Below, in pieces: positions 8,365-16,727 of a stretch of 16,727 nucleotides of DNA (positions within the stretch are counted from its first letter, which is position 1; each line of letters starts with the position of its first letter). The position numbers and the translations under genes were made by a program. The stretch comes from Glomus cerebriforme (taxonomy: Eukaryota; Glomeromycota; Glomeromycetes; Glomerales; Glomeraceae), in the NCBI GenBank assembly GCA_003550305.1, contig QKYT01001067.1, forward strand, positions 12,796 to 29,522. The letters are read 5' to 3'. The notes under the pieces are model-generated. The model worked only from the letters and a program-made list of their open reading frames with translations, was not told the origin of the DNA and searched no databases.

Positions 8365-9005
8365 CAGTCAGAACTCGATATAACGCTTATAACGAACTTT
8401 TTTCTCAAACCAAAACCACCTATAATTAATTTTATTATATAACGATTTTTTGCGATATTACATATAACAAAGTCTAGTTGTAAACCACTAATATGTATTT
8501 ATTCGCGATTAACCGATAACGATTTTTTTCTCAATTTACTGATCATTATCAGTAAAAAAAAGATTTCTTACTTTATTTAACGATCATCGATATAAAGATA
8601 AAATAATTTTTCTATATAACGGATTATTCTTAATATAGTAATATAACAAGTGTTAATTAATCAAATTGTAAATATTTGTTACCGTAGATAAAAAAAAACC
8701 CATCATTTCTTTCAACCATACTTCGCTATGTCTTCTGAAAAAAAAAACCTGATAAATATTGAACTTGCTAAATATTACATAATTACAATATGGATTTTTT
8801 ATGAATAAAACGTAGGAATAACGAATAATGTAATACAAAATAAACAAATAATGTATTCATGCATGAACACGTAATACAACAATGAAATTTTTTTTAATAA
8901 TTTCTCTGTATAGCAAATTTTTACATTATTCACTATTTAAATTGGTATATCAAGAAAAACTCGTTTTTTCAAATACTCATTATAACGAACCAAAATCATC
9001 AAACC
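8365..9005 (+). mobile_element. Decayed pogo/Tc1-mariner-like element with ATAACG array
   Basis: CAGTCAGAACTCGATATAAC starts at 8365 directly after TA (8363-8364). A CAGT start after a TA target is characteristic of pogo/Tigger-type ends. Seven ATAACG copies follow, all on the plus strand, at 8380, 8389, 8439, 8516, 8616, 8818 and 8982. The block AACTCG...TATAACGAAC with CAAAAC/TCA/C nearby occurs near the start (8373-8417) and again near the end (8957-9000) as a direct repeat. No transposase frame and no inverted right end are visible, so this would be a non-autonomous or internally decayed copy. Confidence 0.4.
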
Positions 9006-9238
9006 GGAGGCCATATATATCAGATATATATTTAGTATAATAAACTGTCATGTGAATATCATGTAACTCATAATTAGCAATATAAAAATTATAATGCGTC
9101 ATTATATTTAATAATATAATGACAAAGAGAATTAGTATTTACTAATATGTAATTTCTTGATCTTACAATTTCAATTTGACCATATGCTGAATTGTGAAAC
9201 TTAAATTTTTTTATAAGCCACTTAATGTAGATCTAATT

Positions 9239-9247
9239 CCAAAAATG
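9239..9247. repeat. 9-bp target-site duplication of the MITE (left copy)
   Basis: CCAAAAATG at 9239-9247 is repeated exactly at 9475-9483, directly outside the two ends of the inverted-repeat element. Nine bases is the duplication length made by Mutator-like transposases. Confidence 0.6.
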
Positions 9248-9474
9248 GAGTACGTCTAAAGCGGAGCAGAATCACGTGATTTTCGTAAAATTTTTGGCCG
9301 GAATTATGGCATTAAGAAATTATGCATGTGACAAATAACAGGTGATAAATAGATTTCACCTATCGAAAAAATTCTGTCCCTAGAATACTTAGGAAAAATG
9401 GAAAATGAAGGTGTGACACAGGGGTGACAGATATTCACTATAATCACGTGATTCTGCTCCGCTTTAAACGTTCC
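9248..9474. mobile_element. 227-bp MITE with 30-bp terminal inverted repeats (MULE-like)
   Basis: The left arm 9252-9281 and the right arm 9442-9471 are inverted copies with one mismatch in 30 bases. Their core is AAAGCGGAGCAGAATCACGT. Each arm ends inward in the 12-bp palindrome AATCACGTGATT. The element is flanked by an exact 9-bp direct repeat CCAAAAATG. Inside, no open frame is visible. A small AGGTGA/TCACCT hairpin lies near 9340-9362 and GTGACA/GGTGACAG words near 9412-9429. Size, non-coding interior, long termini and 9-bp duplication fit a miniature element mobilised by a Mutator-like transposase. The high arm identity suggests fairly recent insertion relative to other relics here. Confidence 0.75.
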
Positions 9475-9483
9475 CCAAAAATG
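9475..9483. repeat. 9-bp target-site duplication of the MITE (right copy)
   Basis: This is the second exact copy of CCAAAAATG, immediately after the right terminal repeat. Confidence 0.6.
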
Positions 9484-10323
9484 TGCGGATATGCGTAAAA
9501 AAAAATGGTAATGATCAGAATCATATGACTTTAAATTCAGTATAATTTATCAACTAATCAATCAGATTAACCTGTGCGATAATCGATTTAAACCTCTACA
9601 AACATCTCGTGATTGTGTAAATATTATGACCGAATATTTCAACAGAAAGCCTGAAAGTTGGAGCATTCTCAACTTTTTAAGCGAGTGTACTCTAGAACCG
9701 TTCAGTCTAAAAACAGATTTTTAAAATCCCTCTTAGAAATAATTAATTTTTATAAAAGTAGCATGCAGGAAAGAGAAAGTACATAGGTGCTTTTTGATAA
9801 ATACAAAAAGATAAGTAAAATTTTTTTATTGGAAAGACAGTTAGGAATAAAGTGGCGTGACTGGAGGCCTACTAGATTGCCCATTATTCAAGGCTATTAG
9901 TTAAGCATTAGTACACAGGTAACTTATTCAGTTATCTGATGCTAAAGGCTATTAGCTGATTCAACATTGGACCCATTGGGATACAGGTGGTCTATTAGAT
10001 TGCAATAATATTTGGGTAGAATGGAAAATCAATAATAAATTGGGCAGTTAAAATATACTATTACTAATTTTAAATCTTTCATGCTAGGTTTCCAACCAAA
10101 CCATAAAAAAGCAAGAGATTGGGAGAAGAAGTACTCGCATAGCAAGTCTTACATTAACTAGCCAATTAATGAAAATGGAAATATAGTTAGTATTAATAGT
10201 AATATCAATAGCGAAACTTTCATTAGATCATCAAAATGAGACCAAGAGGTACAGATGTGTAATTTTTTTAGCTGGAAGTTGTGAGATAATGATTGCCTGA
10301 TAAAAGCAATTTTAATTCTCTAG
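9484..10323. other. No intact gene; weak coding-like fragments on the plus strand
   Basis: Two fragments in one frame look protein-like: ERQLGIKWRDWRPTRLPIIQ (from 9832, ending TAG 9898) and LKYTITNFKSFMLG with HKKARDWEKKYSHSKSYIN (10048 to a TAG near 10158). Stops between them are frequent. Two short phrases recur: GG-A/T-GG-C/T-CTA-C/T-TAGATTGC at about 9864 and 9985, and AGGCTATTAG at about 9890 and 9945. They may be decayed 5' parts of the relic that follows, but this is weak. Confidence 0.35.
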
Positions 10324-11920
10324 TCAGATGATGATTTTCAATTGCTAAAAACCTCTCAACAAAGCAGAAAAAGTAATTATCTCTTCTGAAAAAGATTAGA
10401 ATATTGAATTTTATATAAGCACTTCTTAATGACTACTTTCTTATATCTATAGAACAAATTGATTGCATCAAAAAAGGTATGTATAAAATGCAACCTATAA
10501 CAAAAAGTGAATTCTCAAAAAATTTTCTTGTATGAACAGGCCAAAACTACAAACAAGAATGTGAATGATGATCTATTCATTAGTTCGTCATTATCTAGTA
10601 GAAAAGATGTAAATAGCCCAATATATGATAGGTCAAGTATTTCAATATTTTATAACTGACTTGCTTAATTAGTAAATAAAATGTCTATTAAGGTTAATTT
10701 GTATTTCTGTAATATATCATTAACTAATGTAGCCTGAGAAAAAGTCATGAAGGTCAAGATTCATTAAATATTGATATTTCAAAAATCAAGGTATGGTTTC
10801 CATTATATTGTTAATATTTATCTATGTTACTTACATACTAAAGTATGAATCTGGTCAGATTTTAACAAGTTTAAGGACAAAATTTCACCTGGAAAATTAC
10901 AATATTTTGTGTTTATTCGATATTAAATTTTCCATACAAAAAAAATCTTTGAAATATTATCCACAGATCAGCTTGGCATGTTGAAGAGTAAATGGATGCA
11001 GGTAACTGAATTGATTGAAGATAACTGGAAGATATGTTCATTAAAATACTGGTGGACAAATACTTCAAAGTTATTAAAGAGAACATGAATAAAGATACAT
11101 TGTATCTTGACTTAAATGTATTCATAGTAACTTTTATAAAGCCATCATATGATGGCTATCAATATCAAATAAATTATGAATTTTTCTGGTGCCAAAAGCT
11201 TTTATATACAAATGTAAGTTTTGTAATAGGTCTCTTCTGTATTATTATGTTACTGCTAAATAACACATAACTAGTTTTCAGGCTCTTCAAATATTTCGAA
11301 AGCATGGTTTTTTACAAGACAGCAGTACAAGCAAATATCAATATCAAGATGAAATTGTAAACCCACTTTTATCATTAATTTTTTATGATGTTGAATATGC
11401 ATTTTGGATAAAAATATAAGTATTTTATTAATCTATAATCTCTTAATCATAAATTTTAATTTTTTATTGACTTTAAACTAGTGGAAAAATAGAAAATAAT
11501 ACGAGAAAATGATAATATAACTTTTCAAAGGAAGAAAGTGAATGTGAAAGAATTAGCGACAAGCATGATGGAATCTTATATTTAGATATATATGGTACAA
11601 AAGTTGGGATTCAGTATATTGAGGTGGTTGGTAATACGTTTACTACTAATAAATCTAATAAAAATGATGATCTGAAAAAGTTACTGAAAGGTAATAAGTA
11701 ATACTGCTTGCTTATATATGATACCCAACTAATTATATTTCCTTTATTAATTATAGCTACTATGATATCAATTTGGTATCAAAATGTATATACAGAATCC
11801 AATACAACCACCCTGAAATTGCAATCATTCGCTATTTTAATGTTTGGTAAGTATTATACGATATTTTATGCAAGACATCCAAATTTAAGAATAAATAATT
11901 TGCTTATTGAATGGTTGTAA
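10324..11920 (+). pseudogene. Broken multi-exon gene of an unrecognised, probably multicopy fungal family
   Basis: Protein-like exons separated by good splice sites can be followed. They are 10453-10476; 10540-10656 (AKTTNKNVNDDLFISSSLSS, disordered); about 10745-10791 (SHEGQDSLNIDISKIK, then GT); 10940-11030 (ILSTDQLGMLKSKWMQVTEL); 11034-11213 (FIKPSYDGYQYQINYEFFW); 11282-11419 (NPLLSLIFYDVEYAFWIK); 11516-11690 (DKHDGILYLDIYGTKVG, then IQYIEVVGN); and 11757-11920 (ATMISIWYQNVYTESN, LQSFAILMFG). The introns 10477-10539, 11214-11281 and 11691-11756 are 63-68 bases, like those of the transporter. Lesions are a frame change near 11025, TAA at 11417 and TGA-TAA at 11510-11515. Asp 11567-11569 and Glu 11621-11623 (D-x17-E, strand-like context) recall PD-(D/E)XK nuclease folds, but the Lys is absent, so this is only a hint. 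Upstream limits are uncertain, and exon 10324-10372 is tentative. Confidence 0.5.
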
Positions 11921-12520
11921 AACATTTATACTGCAAGTAAAAAAAAAGAAATGTAGCTTAATTTTCTGTTTTTTAATAAATAATTTAAATAACTTTTCAC
12001 ATGGCTGGGCAGATTTCAATGTATAATTAAATAAAGTTTATTTTCTCATTTATCTTTTTAACATGTATTGAAAATTTTTCTGATCAGTATTTGAAATGAA
12101 ACACATACGTGATTTTTAATGGGTCATTAATCTAGCCAAAATATTGGCATATAATTAGTAAATATGATATATTTTGATTCATATATACATCTAAGTAATA
12201 CTGTATGATTGGAACTAATTTTCTGATCGCATGTTCAAAGAAATCAGATCCACACAGTCTCAGAAAAATTTTAATATTCTTTTTTGATTTTAATAGGCAA
12301 TGTGCAGGTATTTGAAAGAAAAAACTGATAAAAAAAGTCTAATAGGAGAAAAATATTACAAAGAATTTTCTTTCAAATTTTAGAAGAATTTAAACTTTTC
12401 ATATATTACTGCAAAGCATCTAGCGATTTCTTTACTAATAACCTGTTGATTGTTTTTCTGATATCAGAATATGATTGAGTTTATAATATTAATATAAGAA
12501 GGACATTAGGTTTCAGAAGG
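11921..12520. other. AT-rich stretch without a recognisable gene
   Basis: Nothing coding or repetitive stands out. AATAAA-like words occur near 11977 and 12030 downstream of the preceding relic and could be its old 3' end. Confidence 0.5.
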
Positions 12521-12572
12521 TTGAGTATGTCAAGTAATAGGTCGAGTAAATTGAGTAGATCAAGATCAAGTA
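12521..12572. repeat. Short degenerate TYRAGTA microsatellite
   Basis: Six near copies of T-C/T-A/G-AGTA follow each other: TTGAGTA, TCAAGTA, TCGAGTA, TTGAGTA, TCAAGA and TCAAGTA. The plus-strand open frame over it (Ser/Arg-rich, 61 residues to 12706) is a product of the repeat and runs into the palindrome at 12676. I do not call it a gene. Confidence 0.45.
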
Positions 12573-12675
12573 CATTTACAATAACCCTTCTGTGGGTTCA
12601 TACTCCAGTTCATCCCAAATATTCCAGGTTCCATAAGATTGTAATCTTTTCATCAAGCTATACACAGAGCACAAC

Positions 12676-12730
12676 TACTATAAATATGACAATCAATAAT
12701 TACTAATTATTAATTGTCATATTTATAGTA
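12676..12730. repeat. 55-bp near-perfect palindrome
   Basis: The arm TACTATAAATATGACAAT (12676-12693) is exactly inverted at 12713-12730. The 19-base middle is itself an 8-bp inverted pair (AATAATTA / TAATTATT) around a single C at 12703, with one mismatched pair between. The DNA could extrude as a cruciform, or its RNA could form a 26-bp stem. It may be a tiny palindromic mobile element or a replication-slippage product. Confidence 0.8.
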
Positions 12731-13698
12731 AGAACAAAGAATAAAAAAATAATAAAAAGTTTAAAGCACTTGGATTCATGAACATCCATTTTGAATTGAA
12801 CTGTAATCACAAAAATTAAATAATAATAATATAGCAATAAAAATATAACTTGTCTCATCTAATAAGAAGAATTTTCTAATAAACAAAATTAAGAAAAGGA
12901 ATATTATTAACCTGCAAAAAAAAAAGATAAATCAGTAATTTAATTACTTATTACTAAGAACCAAAACTGAAACCTTTCTCAATTGAAAAGATTCAAAAAT
13001 CTAAAGAAATAATATCTAAAAAAAGAGAAAGAAAATTAGTAACAAATAGAGGCCAAAAATAACAATAAATATAGTTTAAAAAAGTTGTAAATACAAGAAT
13101 ATATTGATAACTAATAGAAATAGCTGAATATTATTTTTTAAAAAATTACTTTTATAATAAAATTTGATTTTTTTTCCATTTTACATAAAACAGAAATATA
13201 TGCAATTTTATAAGAAGAAAAAGTTTTTCTAAGCTTAGAAGATTAGTTATTCAAACAGTTTTGTCAAAATAGTATTTTTATGTAAACTTTTAAAAGGATT
13301 TTAAAAAGGCTTGTTTTTAAGGTGAATTTCTTGTAAGTGCAAAAAAAAAATAACTGCAAAAAAGGAATTTTATTTTATAAAACTGGATAGATTATATGAT
13401 AATCTACAAAAATATATAATCGGTAAAAATAATCATGTGTTAAAAATAACCATGATTATTTTAATTATTTTGATTACTGACTTTTTGGATCATCAGCTGA
13501 CTCAATTTATACACGTAATATTAAATAGTCTAATAGCAATATCATCATGATTATTTGCCAATCACAAATTTTTGCAAACTGCAATAATTAGTATGGGTGC
13601 AATATATTAAATGAAGCAACTTGATTATAGTTATACAAATTTTGTTTAATATGAAAATGATCTATACGTTACATGTGCAATGACTAATATTATATTTA
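12731..13698. other. Gene-free AT-rich stretch
   Basis: No gene is visible on either strand. A 12-bp inverted repeat AAAATAATCATG (13426-13437) / CATGATTATTTT (13451-13462) with a 13-base loop is present, and the CATGATTATTT word recurs near 13546. Long A and T runs dominate the rest. Confidence 0.55.
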
Positions 13699-14179
13699 CT
13701 GGTCAAAAACTGATCTATCTTACAGATATCTTACAGATATCTTATAAATATCGGGTACCCAAAATACAGAAAATTTGCTATATATCGGGTACCCAATATG
13801 TATACTATAGAATTAAAAAAATACAATTTATTAATTATCTTGCTATCCAGTGATCATAAAAAGATGAAATATAGCTCATTCAATTCGCCTCACTGAGACA
13901 TATTGAATAGTACTAATTTCGCATTTTTAGGTGTAATAGATGTTAAGATATTTGATAAAACGTAAAAAAACAAACAAAAAATACAATATCTCAATATCTA
14001 TCACACCTAGAAATGCAAAATTAGTACCATTCGATACATCTTAATGAGGCGAATTGAATGAGCTATATTTCATCATTTTATGATCACTGGATAGCGAGAT
14101 AATTAATAAATTGTATTTTTTAATTCTATAGTATACATATTGGGTACCTGATGTATAGCAGATTTTCTGCATTGACCAG
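13699..14179. mobile_element. 481-bp foldback (long-arm palindromic) element flanked by TA
   Basis: The ends CTGGTCA (13699) and TGACCAG (14179) are flanked by TA on both sides (13697-13698 and 14180-14181). The inner part of the left arm up to 13952 and the right arm 13985-14179 pair almost throughout. Shared stretches include GGTACCCAATATGTATACTA, AATTTATTAATTATC, GCTATCCAGTGATCATAAAA and GCTCATTCAATTCGCCTCA. By eye the arms are about 90% identical, with a 32-base loop (13953-13984). The left arm carries roughly 60 extra bases after its CTGGTCA end, including three copies of an 11-mer like TTACAGATATC (about 13719-13751) and a second GGGTACCC. No coding is present: the minus-strand open frame over the right arm is a by-product. 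A TA duplication fits Tc1/mariner-type mobilisation of a foldback MITE. Its transcript would form a long hairpin. Confidence 0.75.
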
Positions 14180-14181
14180 TA

Positions 14182-14434
14182 ATTTAATAATGTCACATAA
14201 TATAATAAAAGCATCAAATCACATAAAATTATCATCCAGTTTGCTTAGTTAATTATATGACCAAAAATTACGTAATTGATTTAATAAATGAATCATTATG
14301 AGATTTTTGCATACTGATTAATTTTTTGCAAATATATATCTCTCTCCTCAAAAAAGTTTTTATTTCAAAAGTTTTCATAAGTTTAATTCCTTTCTTGATA
14401 TAATAATAAAGTATAAACTTTCTTATAATTAACT
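14182..14434. other. AT-rich spacer
   Basis: The stretch between the foldback element and the next coding relic shows no feature. Confidence 0.5.
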
Positions 14435-14868
14435 ATGAATAGAAATGACAAATTTAAAGTGTTGAAATGTAAACATTCATCTCTTATAAAACCTCTGGAA
14501 ACTAAAATTCGAGAACAAGAGGTGTTTTTAACAAATATAGATAAATGTCTCAAGAATTTAAAAATCACTATGAGGATCTAAAAACTAATTGCAAATACAT
14601 AAATCAAATAACAAAAATATGAATGGACATCACGCAAGAAATATTAGAAATTATGCAAAAACTGTAGGAATTCAAAAATGATATAGTCATTTACAGTTAT
14701 TATAGGGACTGGATATCTGATTTTATTATAAAAATAAAATTAAAGTTTGGCCAAGACCTTTGGACTAAAATGAATTATGCTAGCTTTATCAGAAAAAAGA
14801 TTCTCTTATTCAATAATAATTTGTGTGATTTCAATATAATTTCAAGTCATAAAATGGAGTTTAATTAA
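14435..14868 (+). pseudogene. Unrecognised coiled-coil-like coding relic
   Basis: A first frame starts at ATG 14435 and runs 48 codons (PLETKIREQEVFLTNIDK, Lys/Glu/Leu-rich) to TAA 14579. A second frame from ATG 14545 to TAA 14866-14868 covers 108 codons with a TGA after ITKI and a TAG after MQKL. It reads SQEFKNHYEDLKTNCKYINQ, MDITQEILEIMQKL, YYRDWISDFIIKIKLKFGQD, LWTKMNYASFIRKK and ISSHKMEF. One frameshift plus two stops would join them into a heptad-like, helical protein of about 140 residues. I do not recognise the family. The lack of low-complexity runs argues against a chance frame. Confidence 0.4.
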
Positions 14869-15622
14869 GAATAATTATCACACTTAATCAAATACGGTCA
14901 AGTGATAGAAAAATTGTAATTATTAAAAAAAGGTTACGTAATTTCTCAGAAAAAAAAATAATACTGATTAATAATGATTTTTTATTAATTAAATGAATAC
15001 TCATATTAATTACTATTGTATTTTTTTATTGTGATTGCAGTTACTACTTACTAATCTAATCAGAAATACTATTATTACAAGTCATATTTTGTTAAATTAA
15101 TTGTTTTGACATAATGACATGTTGTGTAATCCAGTTGGCTAGTTGTTAGTTATTATTGTATATAATGAAATGAGTAATCATAATAATTACTAAATTTAGA
15201 TTTAGATCTGATCATAGGATCTATCAAAAAAAAATAGTTCCAAGCTAAAATATATAAAAAATAAAGAAAATTTTGTATTAAAAACTTTCGTGTAATAAAG
15301 AACGCGTATTCTATTGCACAGTACCAATACAATAATAAGTTAAGCATAATAAGTCACATCATGCAAAATTTTGATCATGCGTTTGTTAATGACTTATAAA
15401 TAATAATGTGTGTTTTATTGAATGATGAATTATTTGATCATGCATAATTTATCATATTACTAATTAAAATATTGTAAGTTATGGCATGTGATGAATGTGA
15501 TGCATATAAATAAATAAAAAATTATGTAATAAATCATTGATTATTAATATTAACTAATTTATTATTGTAAGTTTGTAATATTATTAATTTTGACTCATTT
15601 TTACATTCTTATTATTTTTAAA
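14869..15622. other. Gene-free AT-rich stretch
   Basis: No gene or RNA is visible. TTTGATCATGC occurs twice (near 15370 and 15433) in a stretch of TGAT/ATCA words from about 15350 to 15535. The minus-strand open frame at 15153-15347 is hydrophobic low-complexity text and is not supported. Confidence 0.5.
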
Positions 15623-15632
15623 TATATAAATA
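15623..15632 (+). promoter_or_regulatory. Possible TATA box before a pyrimidine-rich leader
   Basis: TATATAAATA is followed by a T tract and about 150 bases rich in C and T on the plus strand, an arrangement seen at many fungal promoters. The next coding-like text on this strand starts near 16098, so if real it would belong to that relic. Confidence 0.25.
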
Positions 15633-15967
15633 CCACTTTTTTTTCAAGCCTCAAGTTTCCATTTGAAATTTTCCATTTTATCCTAAACTTCTAACATACC
15701 AGTTAGAACACTCTCTTAAACCAATACCATTTATTATCTCTTAACAATCTCCTTAAATCTCGGATAACTGAAAACAAATGTTAAAAATTTTCACAAGCTT
15801 TGGCTGACAAATATTCTTAGAGCTCATTCACCTTATGTTTATTTTCTCTCTATCATTTTTAATATTACTATTATTTTCCTTATACTGCATATGAGATAAT
15901 TTTCTTTTTAATTTATTACCTTTTACAAAAGATAATAAATAAGAGTAATGTTTCTATTAATAGTTTT

Positions 15968-16167
15968 CTTGTTAACTACAACTTTATTTTTTCTCTAAAA
16001 TTCTTTTTAAAAACTACTTTATTTACCTTTCTACCCATTCTAATCCTAAGCTCAACTACTATTTCTACTTGTTAACTATAACTTTATTTTTCTCTAAAAT
16101 TCTTTTTTAAAAACTACATCTTTTACCCTTTTACCTATTCTAACTCCAAGCTCAACCACTATTTCTA
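15968..16167. repeat. 100-bp tandem duplication
   Basis: Unit 15968-16067 is repeated at 16068-16167. Both begin CTTGTTAACTA and end in AACTATTTCTA- or CACTATTTCTA-like text. By eye the two differ at roughly ten positions, including single-base changes in T runs. The second copy runs into the coding relic at 16098. The region is CT-rich on the plus strand. Confidence 0.75.
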
Positions 16168-16654
16168 CTCATGATACAAATGTTACCCCCTCAATCCCAA
16201 ATACCAGTTACAATTTGGACAATTCACAAATAATAGACTCTGTGTTAAAACAAGTGGTTTTTAATATAATTAAATAATAATAATAACCAAAATTTCTGAA
16301 TGAAACACAAGAAATATTAATACAGACTGATAAAAATCAAAAAATATTTGTAATTTCCTAATGAACACCATACAAAAGAGTAAACTTAACAGAAAATGCT
16401 GCTAGAATAAGTATCAACAAACCTCATGCAACAAGGATCAAACAAGTAAACAATATTTGTATAAGAGAAATGATAAAATAATAATGTAAGTACACTTACA
16501 TAGTGTGTATGAAACTGAAGCTATGCTGTCACTAGGAATGATGGATAATACAAATGATCTGAGATCATCTTGTGTGAAGATTCAANCTGATGAANATGAG
16601 ANGNNGAGGTTNTTTGAGTANNCTTCCAAAANTGNNAAGAAATGTAGCATGTGA
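16098..16654 (+). pseudogene. Unrecognised coding relic with in-frame stops and clustered Ns
   Basis: One frame is open from 16098 for 59 codons (Ser/Thr/Pro-rich, then SYNLDNSQIIDSVLKQVVFN). It is broken by four TAA codons (16275-16286, a TAA microsatellite), continues as PKFLNETQEILIQTDKNQKI, breaks at TAA-TGA (16359-16364) and continues as RVNLTENAARISINKPH and IKQVNNICIREMIK to TAA 16479. A GTAAGT at 16486 resembles a splice donor. Another frame, 16490-16654, then reads VYETEAMLSLGMMDNTNDLR and an acidic segment with eleven undetermined bases (16586-16636). No family is recognised. The first part overlaps the 100-bp duplication. It could be a decayed copy of a repeated gene. Introns removing the stops are conceivable, but I could not place them. 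Confidence 0.4.
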
Positions 16655-16727
16655 TGAATAGGTTTCTTGCATTAATGCCTATCTATTATTTTTATTTGTA
16701 GATTTTAAAACATTTATAACAAGTAGA

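Noticed and set aside
8653..8847. 64-residue minus-strand open frame
   Set aside because: It lies inside the decayed ATAACG element, has no domain and consists of Tyr/Ile/Asn-rich chance text.
9414..9429. CAGGGGTGACA resembling a hAT end
   Set aside because: It lies inside the MITE at 9248-9474, has no partner in inverted orientation and no 8-bp duplication.
10793..10984. 63-residue plus-strand frame, and its minus-strand partner at 10913-11125
   Set aside because: The first covers a probable intron of the broken gene. The second is the antisense of its exon at 10940-11125.
12521..12706. Ser/Arg-rich 61-residue plus-strand frame
   Set aside because: It is explained by the TYRAGTA microsatellite and the left arm of the 55-bp palindrome.
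14041..14235. 64-residue minus-strand frame
   Set aside because: It is the right arm of the foldback element read as protein, and the arm structure explains it fully.
1..16727. tRNA, rRNA, CRISPR array or bacterial operon signals
   Set aside because: No T-loop GTTCRA-type box with a paired stem, no conserved rRNA words, no regularly spaced repeats and no Shine-Dalgarno-led gene runs were seen. Spliced genes make the DNA eukaryotic.

Overview
The window looks like very AT-rich nuclear DNA from an early-diverging fungus, most likely an arbuscular mycorrhizal fungus of the Rhizophagus type (Glomeromycotina). Seen directly: long A/T runs, one gene with nine short GT-AG introns of 67-91 bases, scattered single N calls typical of a draft assembly, and many decayed repeats. 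The taxon is an inference from these features and from the style of the BED-finger and LINE remnants. No database search was possible.

Only one gene appears intact. It lies on the minus strand (7493 down to 5141) and encodes a 543-residue major facilitator transporter of the 14-helix DHA2 drug:proton antiporter type. Its ten exons, one only 16 bases long, join in frame from ATG to TGA. A TATA-like site and CGG/CCG palindromes lie upstream, and an AATAAA signal lies downstream.

The rest is mostly a graveyard of mobile and multicopy sequence. From left to right: a BED-type zinc-finger (hAT-like) relic running into a cluster of TATCCGGATA-like palindromes (756-1311); gene-free DNA with minisatellites (1312-3242); a 5'-truncated, frameshifted LINE remnant on the minus strand with RNase H, a CCHC finger and a poly(A) end (3243-4830); the transporter; a one-frame coding relic with three stops (7793-8098); a hAT-like terminus (8261) and a pogo-like terminus with an ATAACG array (8365-9005); a 227-bp MITE with 30-bp inverted termini and a 9-bp target duplication (9248-9474); a broken multi-exon gene (10324-11920); a 55-bp near-perfect palindrome (12676-12730); a 481-bp foldback element flanked by TA (13699-14179); and two more coding relics (14435-14868 and 16098-16654), the second overlapping a 100-bp tandem duplication.

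No operon-like cooperation between genes is visible. The picture is one functional membrane transporter inside a repeat-rich accessory compartment. I found no convincing new multi-gene system. The items most worth checking are the foldback element, the MULE-like MITE, the recurring ATCCGGAT motif and the broken gene at 10324-11920.
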